Shown here piece by piece: positions 8,008 through 15,249 of a DNA stretch of 15,249 nucleotides. The translations under genes and the position numbers were made by a program. The notes beneath the pieces were generated by a model. The model did no database searches. It had not been told where the DNA came from and worked only from the letters and a program-made list of their open reading frames with translations. Every line of letters starts with the position of its first letter. Positions within the stretch are counted from its first letter, which is position 1. Source of the DNA: Clostridium_AI sp002297865 (GTDB taxonomy: Bacteria; Bacillota; Clostridia; Lachnospirales; Lachnospiraceae); contig CALFNR010000139.1 in NCBI GenBank assembly GCA_937903005.1, forward strand, positions 1-15,249, written 5' to 3'.

Positions 8008-9949
8008 CGTACAATTCCTCCCTGTGAATTTCTATTCCGACAGTAAAGCTGAACGGCGATATCATGTCCATACCAGAATTATTGATCGCAACAGGATAAA
8101 AATCTCCAGAACTAATGGCATATACTTTACTTTCTAGTGGCGGCTGAGTAACATCTATTTCAATTTCAGTATCTGGATATTTTGACGTGAAATCGAGGCT
8201 AAGATGGTAAGCTTTGCCCCATCCCTTTAATTTGCTCAGCATCATATTGATTGCTCTAATATGTTTATATATTAAATAATGTCCTTCGTTCAGAAAAGAT
8301 TTTTTGTGTGATGACAACTCAAGATATGAGGCGCCTCTGGCATAAGATGCAATAGCACTCATATACTTAGAATAATCATCTGCATTATCTATAAGCTTAT
8401 TAAAAGTTGCTTTGATCTTTTGATTGTACCTTTTTATTAATTCATTCAGCTTGAACTTTTGAGAAACCAGAACGAAAAAAGCACATAACGCAATAACAGT
8501 AATGGCAACCAGCACTATGACAGCTAAAATAAAAAAATCAGAAGTCGCCTCTTTTGTCTTCAAAATAGCTGCAGGTATCGTTGAAAGGAGTAAAAACAAA
8601 CTAACAATACCCCAAGAAGCAACCGCGGATTTTTTTGTTACCCTCCCAGTTAGATTCTCTTTGACCAAATCGGAAGCCTCCACAAGTTCATCGTCATCAG
8701 ATACTTTATCCGTTGGCAGATCACTTTGGATATTGACAATATCGTGATACAATTCATCTGTCTCTCGAAGCAAATCTTCTTCTTGATACTTATTTAACGG
8801 TTCAACCTCATTCTCTTCAAAAGAACATACATCTCTCATTCTATCCGCAGTCTGATCAAGCGTTCTTTCGGCAGAACGAACAGTTTTGACAAGATCATCC
8901 TCAATTGATTCGCATCGCTTATTCCAGACTGCAACATCCGACAGAGCCCCGTCAGACAAAATATGAAATGATTTTCTTTTAATCTCTCTATTTTCTGATT
9001 CAGGAAGTTTCAACGCAACCGAAACCTCAATATGATATTCAGGCAACTCTTCTTCCGAGCAGATCTGGTTTTCAATATTTTTACGTACTTCCCTTTCCAG
9101 CTTATGCTTAGCACCTCTGAGACGCTCAGACACCAATTGAAATGATTCTGCCATCATTTTCTTGTCAATAATGGTCTTAACTGTATAAAGGCGATACGCC
9201 TGTAATGTTGCAGGGTCTATTTCATTAGTAGAGAGCAACATAACGGAAAGCCAGAAATTAAAATTATCAGCATCTCTTTGAACTGATCCCAGCTTCTCAT
9301 AGTCGTACACAAGAAATCTGCATGCGCTTGGATACTGATTCCTTTTCCAAAACTCAGAGCTTTCGGATTCTTTATGCGAATTCCAGACACTACATACATC
9401 ATTCTCATTTTTATCATCACGAATTCTTACAGTAACAATAATAATAGATGAAGGAGCCCTACCGTCAAATTGATATTTCTTGACCAATGCTTGGTGCGAT
9501 TTTTCTTTTTCTTCGTCGATAATAGGTGTGTAAATTGTTCTCGGCGCCATATGCTCTTCTTTAATCACCTCTGGTCTAAATCTCACTTCAAGCGGAGGGA
9601 CCCCACCTAACATTTGAGTGAGCCTTACCAATGGGACTTCGTTTTCGTGCACCTCATCACCGTTATCCTTATTAATTAAAAAATCATAGGGATTTTGTGG
9701 CACACTTTGGCACATGGCCATGCAATTATCGTCAATAAATCTGACGATAATTGCACGCCAGTCTTCCTTATCGTCTATCAATGAGCACAATTCTGGAAGA
9801 GCTGTTTCAATAGTGGTTCCGGATTCGTTCCATTTACATACACCTATCCTGTTGTTTTTTAATGCGTCAGCAAACAAAGGCTGATATTTTGTAAATTCCT
9901 CTATTGTTTTTGCATTTTGGATAATAACAGAATACGTATGAATCACCAC
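8000..9949 (-). CDS. unrecognised protein with two membrane helices, component of the tubulin/FtsK cluster
   Basis: I do not recognise a named family. The 649 residues split into a soluble N-terminal part (1-440), two membrane helices (about 446-463 and 472-495) joined by a short loop KTKEATSD, and a C-terminal part of about 150 residues. Basic residues before the first helix (VTKKS) and after the second (KFKLNELIKRYNQK) suggest that both ends are cytoplasmic, so it would be a membrane-anchored cytoplasmic scaffold. The first 80 residues form a compact region (TIEEFTKYQ, GVCKWNESGT, TALPEL, DWRAIIVRF). Residues 255-430 are charged and helical. No catalytic motif is visible. The GTG at 9949 is the only practical start: it lies 21 bases after the tubulin-like stop and in the same frame, and an SD-like AAGGTGGTGA overlaps the paired GTG codons. 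The gene overlaps the next by 8 bases, implying coupled translation. Perhaps it links the tubulin-like protein to the membrane. Confidence 0.8.
   Translation of the reverse strand: MVIHTYSVIIQNAKTIEEFTKYQPLFADALKNNRIGVCKWNESGTTIETALPELCSLIDDKEDWRAIIVRFIDDNCMAMCQSVPQNPYDFLINKDNGDEVHENEVPLVRLTQMLGGVPPLEVRFRPEVIKEEHMAPRTIYTPIIDEEKEKSHQALVKKYQFDGRAPSSIIIVTVRIRDDKNENDVCSVWNSHKESESSEFWKRNQYPSACRFLVYDYEKLGSVQRDADNFNFWLSVMLLSTNEIDPATLQAYRLYTVKTIIDKKMMAESFQLVSERLRGAKHKLEREVRKNIENQICSEEELPEYHIEVSVALKLPESENREIKRKSFHILSDGALSDVAVWNKRCESIEDDLVKTVRSAERTLDQTADRMRDVCSFEENEVEPLNKYQEEDLLRETDELYHDIVNIQSDLPTDKVSDDDELVEASDLVKENLTGRVTKKSAVASWGIVSLFLLLSTIPAAILKTKEATSDFFILAVIVLVAITVIALCAFFVLVSQKFKLNELIKRYNQKIKATFNKLIDNADDYSKYMSAIASYARGASYLELSSHKKSFLNEGHYLIYKHIRAINMMLSKLKGWGKAYHLSLDFTSKYPDTEIEIDVTQPPLESKVYAISSGDFYPVAINNSGMDMISPFSFTVGIEIHREELYDD
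8017..8023 (-). promoter_or_regulatory. ribosome binding site for the DA1-like membrane peptidase gene
   Basis: AGGGAGG with a 9-base spacer precedes ATG at 8005-8007. It lies within the last codons of the upstream gene, whose TAA stop is at 8000-8002, so the two genes overlap and are probably translated in a coupled way. Confidence 0.8.
9721..9755. repeat. perfect inverted repeat, 14-base arms, 7-base loop, inside a coding region
   Basis: The left arm TGCAATTATCGTCA (9721-9734) and right arm TGACGATAATTGCA (9742-9755) are exact reverse complements around ATAAATC. It lies 194-228 bases downstream of the GTG start of the gene at 8000-9949. A 10-base palindrome, CATGGCCATG (9713-9722), touches its left side. 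The mRNA would form a stable hairpin. There is no T-run, so it is not an intrinsic terminator. Confidence 0.9.
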
Positions 9950-9970
9950 CTTCGAAAAACTTTGGACAAA

Positions 9971-12900
9971 TTATCTTAAGCTATCCGCTTTCTCAAGAAT
10001 ATTGTTTGCTTCCCTCTTAAGCCCCAGTTCAGAAAGTGCACTTGAAATTGTATCACAGGTTTTTACAAACAATGATTCTCTGTAGATAGAAGGATGTATT
10101 TTGCTTTCTATAGCAACCGCCTCCATATGTTTATCAAACTGCTCCATAACAAGTTTTCCCATTACCTCAGGGAGCTCTTTGGCGTTGCAAAATCTAGAAA
10201 GATACTTCTTGATTTCTTCTAATTCCACCCTGAGAATTTCAATAACGTCATTTTCGCAATATACATCCAAAGTCGCAGATTTTTTCATAAGCATTGGAAG
10301 ATCGAAAATACTAGTTGAAGGAGAGTTTTCTGCACCGATACCAGGCTCATAAATTTTATATGTCCTCAAAGCCGAGTACAAGATACCGTCTTCAAGCGCC
10401 GCGCTTTCGTTAAGATCATCTACTGTTCTTGACTCAACATCTGAAAGAATCCTCTCTACTAGCTCAGGATAAATTGCAATTGCATCGAGCACTTCATATA
10501 AATTATCACACTCGGTGCCATTAGAAACAATAAGCGTATCATCATCCATCTTAAGTAATGTTGTACGCGGCTTATAAACTTTCTGATCAGCACCCTCATC
10601 GGAAAGATCAATGTATCGTCTCAAAATAGCCCAGAAAAACGCGGCATAAATGTCATACTCTTGCTTTTTCTGATTGTCTTCGTCGAGATCTGGCATTTTT
10701 GTTATAATATGCCACCAACGGTCAATATGCGGGCTAATCTCCTTGCTGCGATGTGCTTCGGGATGAATTCCATGAACCAGCTCATAATACGCTTTAAAGT
10801 ACTCACCACTGCTTCTGGTGTACGTTGAAGATTTTTCCAGAGGAGCAAATTTGCTTAAATCGTTTGCTTTAAGACCATAAAAGGACTGATAGAACATAAT
10901 CACATACTTCGAGATATCTTCATCAGGTTCTCCACCATGGTTCATAAGTTCTTTTCTAATGAGCTCTGTTTTAGGCGAATCATCTCCCTTTTCAGGTTTG
11001 AGCGAAATATTGAATGTACAAGCATCTATAGGCTCACGTGCTTCCCCCATAGGGCTTTCGATAAACGGGCAAGAAAGTTTTCGAGTATCCTCAATTGTCT
11101 TGCAAATATATTGATTTATCAATGTATCTGCATTACTTTCTTCCTCATATCCGTTCTCGTAAACAGCCTCGTTTCGAATAGCCGCTATAATATCTACATC
11201 CAACTCGCTTCCGTAATTGCACATTATAGTATCTTTAAAGTACCCAATAATGCCTTCGTCAAACAAATCGTTAAAGTACTGATCATTTTTTGGCTTATCC
11301 TTTTTTAGCGAATATTCCAGAACTTTCAAATAAATCTCTTTGGCCAATTCAGAATCAATAGCGATAGAACTTCCCATATATGGTTTTTTCTCACAAATTT
11401 TTTCAAGGCACTCTTTTGATGCGCATACATAACGCACTGTAGCCCCTTTACTATCACTATACTTCTTATAAATATCAGCAATACTTTTATCAAGAGAATC
11501 AACCTTGTTTTCAAAGGTCATATAAAAACTTTCAAATGCATTAATCAATGATTCTATATAGTCAATTCCCTGCTCAAGAACGAATGATTTAGTACACTGA
11601 ATTTGATAGTCGCCAATCGCATCAACAAAAGCCTTAAGCTTTCTCTTTATTTCCTCCTGATCACCGGTAGGATGATTTGTCCACTTGTTGAAAACAGAAA
11701 TCTTGCGATCAACTAAATCGCTAGCTGTCTCTCTAATGTCTTCCGTTTCCGGATTATCAAATGTATTTTTCTCAAAGTTTTCAAAATATTCTTTGCTGTC
11801 ACTTCTTTCTTCATCAATAAATTCCTTCTGCCTTTTCATAAGTTCAAGAATCTTAATAAGCATAAATCTGATAGCATTAGGATGAAGAAATTTATTATCT
11901 GCGCCAGCTAAATATGTTTCTAATTTATAGTCTTGTCCACAATCAGAGGCCGCCTTTGAACCTTTGAACAATGAATATGCAATTGATTGAGACGCCTCTT
12001 CGGAATAGGCATTTGACATCAAACGATATTTTTCGGCAGTAGCATAGGCATTGGCGTAGCTTTCCCAGTCATTTTCAAGTGCATAAATTTCTTTTCTTGC
12101 CTCGGAACCGAGATCGGAAGCACCCTCTTCAAGATCTCTTTCGACCTTTGCCATAATTGCATTGACATATTCTTTCCATCTATCAGATACCCTTGTAACG
12201 CCATCAATGTACTTTCCAGTGGATTTAATAATTGCCTTAGCAAACGAATCATCATGCCTTGCCGCAGCCTCTACCTGATTTACATAGAAAGATGCAGGAG
12301 ACTGTTCTCTGGCAATCAGTCCTTGTTCCCTTTTCTGTTCATTTTCTTTACAAAGTTCCTTGTATAGATTATCATATACAAGCCATTGCTCTGAAATGCA
12401 TTGTTTCGCCCACTTTAAAGCAATAAAAGATTTGATGTCTTCAAATGGATAAATAAGCATAGAGACGCCTGCACCGGCATACCTATTTCTTCCTCTTTCT
12501 TTAGCCAACTTACGAATAGTATTATCTTCAGAAGAATTGCTACGCTTATTCATGGGACCAATTGACTGTGCATAAATGCAATTTGCAGCATGATCAAGGT
12601 ACTGATCAAATGAATTCAGCTTACCTCCTTCTGCATTTTGTGCATCAAAGAGAAAGCAAAAATCATATGGTCTGACATCATATTCTTCATAACCATCAGA
12701 TGCTGCACGTGGAAACTGCATACGCACAGATTTTGCATAACGTTCAGGAAGAGTTGCGTCACCCTTCATAAGAAAAGCGTCTAATTCACGAAGAGTTGCA
12801 TACGCATTTGCTTTCAAATTATTTCGTTCTGTCTGTCCAAATATTACTTCGTAAAAAACCTCGGGCAGCACAAAGAAACCACGGGTAATATTAGCGCTCT

Positions 12901-13414
12901 GTCTAAAATGAGTTGCTAAATAATTTCTAACATACATAGCAACTGGTAAAATCAATCCGGAACCGGTGCCACCAGCCAATGAGCTAACAATCACAACTCT
13001 TAAAGCCTGATCGACCTTGTCTGTTTCAACTTTATAGAGACTCTGAATCGCCTCATGTAACGGCTCAATTCTCCCTGCCCGAATAACAGTTTCAAATGCA
13101 AGTCGTGAAATAGATCTCACTTGACCTGCACCCTCAGTCAATGTTTTACTATTGAGAATTGCATTTACAGGAAACCATGTGTCACGTGCATGTGTATCCT
13201 TGTTAAGATATTCACCAACAGTTTGTTTTGTTGACGTTTGTATGACCTTTATAAACGGGTTTCTTTTTTGGATTTCTCTAAGTTCGTTAATATCCGTATC
13301 GAAAGCAGCAAAAGCAATGTTGTTCCGCTGTTCATCTGTCACCATTTTCGACACTCTCTCAATAATTTTACAGCCAACGCCTCCAAGGCCAATCAATAAT
13401 GTAGGTGCATTCAT
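9971..13414 (-). CDS. large tubulin/FtsZ-superfamily protein (Tubulin_2-like)
   Basis: The protein has 1147 residues from the chosen ATG. The N-terminal 250 or so residues carry the tubulin-superfamily nucleotide-binding features: LLIGLGGVGCKI at residues 5-16 (first strand and glycine turn), FAAFDTD after the second strand, and the signature loop SLAGGTGSGLI with GGTGSG at 148-153, equivalent to the GGGTGTG loop of FtsZ and tubulin. It should bind GTP and may polymerise. It is about three times the length of FtsZ; the extra 700-800 residues are mostly charged and helical, with no membrane segment or other domain that I recognise. Members of this large family (Tubulin_2, described as FtsZ-like families by Makarova and Koonin in 2010) occur next to vWA genes and are predicted to act in membrane remodelling, matching the gene upstream. 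It starts 29 bases after the vWA stop. FtsZ itself is excluded by size and context. Family assignment is confident; cellular role is inferred. Confidence 0.85.
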   Translation of the reverse strand: MNAPTLLIGLGGVGCKIIERVSKMVTDEQRNNIAFAAFDTDINELREIQKRNPFIKVIQTSTKQTVGEYLNKDTHARDTWFPVNAILNSKTLTEGAGQVRSISRLAFETVIRAGRIEPLHEAIQSLYKVETDKVDQALRVVIVSSLAGGTGSGLILPVAMYVRNYLATHFRQSANITRGFFVLPEVFYEVIFGQTERNNLKANAYATLRELDAFLMKGDATLPERYAKSVRMQFPRAASDGYEEYDVRPYDFCFLFDAQNAEGGKLNSFDQYLDHAANCIYAQSIGPMNKRSNSSEDNTIRKLAKERGRNRYAGAGVSMLIYPFEDIKSFIALKWAKQCISEQWLVYDNLYKELCKENEQKREQGLIAREQSPASFYVNQVEAAARHDDSFAKAIIKSTGKYIDGVTRVSDRWKEYVNAIMAKVERDLEEGASDLGSEARKEIYALENDWESYANAYATAEKYRLMSNAYSEEASQSIAYSLFKGSKAASDCGQDYKLETYLAGADNKFLHPNAIRFMLIKILELMKRQKEFIDEERSDSKEYFENFEKNTFDNPETEDIRETASDLVDRKISVFNKWTNHPTGDQEEIKRKLKAFVDAIGDYQIQCTKSFVLEQGIDYIESLINAFESFYMTFENKVDSLDKSIADIYKKYSDSKGATVRYVCASKECLEKICEKKPYMGSSIAIDSELAKEIYLKVLEYSLKKDKPKNDQYFNDLFDEGIIGYFKDTIMCNYGSELDVDIIAAIRNEAVYENGYEEESNADTLINQYICKTIEDTRKLSCPFIESPMGEAREPIDACTFNISLKPEKGDDSPKTELIRKELMNHGGEPDEDISKYVIMFYQSFYGLKANDLSKFAPLEKSSTYTRSSGEYFKAYYELVHGIHPEAHRSKEISPHIDRWWHIITKMPDLDEDNQKKQEYDIYAAFFWAILRRYIDLSDEGADQKVYKPRTTLLKMDDDTLIVSNGTECDNLYEVLDAIAIYPELVERILSDVESRTVDDLNESAALEDGILYSALRTYKIYEPGIGAENSPSTSIFDLPMLMKKSATLDVYCENDVIEILRVELEEIKKYLSRFCNAKELPEVMGKLVMEQFDKHMEAVAIESKIHPSIYRESLFVKTCDTISSALSELGLKREANNILEKADSLR

Positions 13415-13421
13415 ATAAATT

Positions 13422-13428
13422 CCCTCCT
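13422..13428 (-). promoter_or_regulatory. ribosome binding site that sets the start of the tubulin-like gene
   Basis: AGGAGGG is followed by a 7-base spacer and ATG at 13412-13414. The upstream in-frame ATG at 13444, which overlaps the stop of the vWA gene, has no such site before it, and the protein from 13414 begins directly with the conserved first strand (MNAPTLLIGLGGVG). The start at 13414 is therefore preferred. Confidence 0.85.
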
Positions 13429-13443
13429 GAATTGTTTTTTTCA

Positions 13444-15249
13444 TTACATTCTATTACTTGACTGATTTGGCGAACAGATATATGTCCATTCTCCACGTTT
13501 CACTCTGACGGTAACTGCGGCGCCAGTATCAAACTTCTTACAATCCTTTTTTATTGTTTCTCCATCAAATGTTATATAAGTTTTTCCCGCATAAGCTTTA
13601 ACATTTGTTAATGTCATTCGCCGATGTTTTATCGCTCGAACGGCCATTGGAGGTGCCCCTGTCACACCCTTAGGCACAATCTTAATTGTACCGGTCTGTG
13701 ATATATAAGGAATTATCGTAGATATCAGGTTTTTGTTATAAACACCGTTTCGATTTTTTCGCTTTTCACCAGGTTCACTAGGAATACATTTTATATATGG
13801 TTTCTTCTTCAAACTCTTCGGCAAATAATTCTTAATAAACGGTAAATATCCAGCTAGTATAAATAAAATAATTGCCAAAATTGTTAGTTTAACAAATAAA
13901 TCCCAGTTGCGTTCCCACCATGACCGTGTATCATTAAATGTCATTGTACCGCTTGTATTCCCTGACCATATTTCAGCTCCAACCTTCTGTTTGTAATCTA
14001 CTTTGTAGTTACACCCCGTATATGTCCCTGTTGATGGTTGGTCATCCGGCAATACCGGGTATATTCTATAAGTGCCGGGTTGATCTGTTTTTTCAATTGC
14101 TAGTTTATCAATTTTGATTTTTCGCGATTCACTCTCAAACGAAATAGTCGGTAATGTCATAACCGACCATTCTTCAGGGGTTATTTCTCTTCCATCGATT
14201 TTCGCCTCCAGCTCAATAAATTCGCTATTTTCTATTCCATTGGAAGTAATTTTGTAGGTCGGATTGTTCTTAATTAAAAATGAAATATTCCTGTTTTTGA
14301 ATATTGAATAATTCAGATGGGTAGAGACACTATGATAATCCAAATATCGCGCTAATGCGTCGATAGATAATGTACCCTCTTCCAATTTAATTTTATCGCC
14401 GTTCGAGTACATTTTATCGTGCTTCGTCCCATTATTTGTTACAAAAGCTTCATATGTAACATCACCCAATAGCTTTGATTGAGCAACTTTTTCTTTTGTT
14501 CCGGTTTTTACAAACCCAAAAGAAATCGTATACTCACCGGCCTCAAGGTTGGCCATATCTGTTACTTCGTTTCCCTGCGAATTCGTAAGGTATACTGCGA
14601 CCTCAACATTGGGTTTATAATAGATTTCTATTGTTTCAGCACCAGACACATCCACCGTATAATCGCCTGCTGAAAAATCATCCACAAATGTTGCTATGCT
14701 TCCAACCAAATCTCTCGCCGGTTCATTACTGTAATTAGTTGCATCGCATTCACTATACTTTACTTCGACAGGAGTTCTCGAACTTTTAACAAGAGCGCCA
14801 TCAGCTTTTTTGATACCATTAATTTGGACATTAGCACCTTGGGCAAACACCGTCAATTCGCCCATAGGAACGTCAAAAGAAAACTTCTTTGTACTTGTAT
14901 TGACATCCAGCTTATTTGAATTAAATATCCTAGTGCAGATTCCTGTAATTTGATTTAATATTTGATTGTTTGTTTTAGCTTCAACATAAAAAATGTTTTG
15001 ATTTTCTCGTGCCGTAATACCGGCTGCATCCGGCCCCATTGCCAAGAACATAACGCTTATGTCGGATTTTTTTGCTGCAAGGAATGAATCTATTTTATCT
15101 TTACTTAGAGCTCCATCTTCAAAGGCACCGTCAGTAAGGATCACAAGCCATTTTTCATCAGCGGTGGCTTTTGAAAGATCTGAATATGCTCTTTTAACAG
15201 AATTAAATGGCGTATTCCCTGCCCTTGTTTTTTCTGCATGTAACTTGCT
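13444..15249 (-). CDS. vWA-domain membrane protein, 5' end cut off by the window edge
   Basis: The frame is open to the right edge, so only the last 601 residues are seen; the GTG at 15144 lies inside the domain and is not the start. Visible residues 1-85 are the second half of a vWA fold: a MIDAS-type threonine in AGNTPF (about residue 13) and the strand WLVILTDG with its aspartate (about 40). The first MIDAS motif (DxSxS) and any signal peptide must lie outside the window. Residues 90-445 are beta-rich, low in cysteine, and look like stacked Ig-like extracellular modules. One membrane helix (about 451-472) follows WWERNWD, then a basic stretch (KSLKKK) and a tail of about 125 residues. The positive-inside rule places the vWA part outside and the tail in the cytoplasm. 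It probably senses or binds something at the surface and passes this to the cytoplasmic partners encoded downstream. The vWA call is solid; ligand and role are unknown. Confidence 0.85.
   Translation of the reverse strand, partial: SKLHAEKTRAGNTPFNSVKRAYSDLSKATADEKWLVILTDGAFEDGALSKDKIDSFLAAKKSDISVMFLAMGPDAAGITARENQNIFYVEAKTNNQILNQITGICTRIFNSNKLDVNTSTKKFSFDVPMGELTVFAQGANVQINGIKKADGALVKSSRTPVEVKYSECDATNYSNEPARDLVGSIATFVDDFSAGDYTVDVSGAETIEIYYKPNVEVAVYLTNSQGNEVTDMANLEAGEYTISFGFVKTGTKEKVAQSKLLGDVTYEAFVTNNGTKHDKMYSNGDKIKLEEGTLSIDALARYLDYHSVSTHLNYSIFKNRNISFLIKNNPTYKITSNGIENSEFIELEAKIDGREITPEEWSVMTLPTISFESESRKIKIDKLAIEKTDQPGTYRIYPVLPDDQPSTGTYTGCNYKVDYKQKVGAEIWSGNTSGTMTFNDTRSWWERNWDLFVKLTILAIILFILAGYLPFIKNYLPKSLKKKPYIKCIPSEPGEKRKNRNGVYNKNLISTIIPYISQTGTIKIVPKGVTGAPPMAVRAIKHRRMTLTNVKAYAGKTYITFDGETIKKDCKKFDTGAAVTVRVKRGEWTYICSPNQSSNRM

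Noticed and set aside
4123..8137. Plus-strand ORFs of 60-140 codons (for example 6421-6804 and 7712-8137)
   Set aside because: They lie antisense to the 1439-residue gene and its neighbour, lack credible start sites and show no recognisable domains.
13415..13444. Start of the tubulin-like protein at the ATG at 13444
   Set aside because: No SD precedes it, whereas the ATG at 13414 has AGGAGGG with a 7-base spacer and begins at the conserved strand.

Overview
The window comes from an AT-rich bacterial genome. Strong AGGAGG-type ribosome binding sites and base composition suggest a Firmicute, most likely of the Clostridia type; this is inferred from style only, as no marker gene is present. All five genes lie on the minus strand, from right to left, and fill almost the whole window with no RNA gene, insertion sequence, phage gene or CRISPR array. 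They look like one operon whose promoter and first gene start lie beyond the right edge.

In transcription order: (1) 13444-15249, the 3' part of a von Willebrand A (vWA) protein with an exported region, one membrane helix and a cytoplasmic tail; (2) 9971-13414, a very large tubulin/FtsZ-superfamily protein with the GGTGSG nucleotide-binding signature; (3) 8000-9949, an unrecognised protein with two membrane helices; (4) 3688-8007, a 1439-residue protein with about five membrane helices, a central region that looks like a dead superfamily 2 helicase, an acidic linker, and a C-terminal treble-clef zinc finger plus HExxH metallopeptidase resembling the plant DA1 peptidases; (5) 127-3642, a soluble FtsK/SpoIIIE-type ATPase with one intact and one decayed motor domain behind coiled coils. 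Gaps are tiny or negative: 29 bases, 21 bases, an 8-base overlap, and 45 bases.

A tubulin-like protein encoded beside a vWA protein recalls the multicomponent membrane-remodelling systems predicted by Makarova and Koonin (2010). The FtsK-type motor and the membrane-anchored DA1-like peptidase make this version distinctive. Topology is consistent: vWA outside, and the large parts of the other two membrane proteins, the tubulin-like GTPase and the ATPase in the cytoplasm. A reasonable hypothesis is an envelope-spanning machine in which an outer vWA sensor or adhesin is coupled to a cytoplasmic polymer, a pumping ATPase and a regulated protease. Its substrate (protein, DNA or membrane) cannot be told from the sequence.

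Two long perfect inverted repeats (15-base arms at 3399-3430, 14-base arms at 9721-9755) lie inside coding regions at similar distances from their start codons and are not explained by the protein-coding content. The last 126 bases (1-126) hold no gene and no clear terminator.
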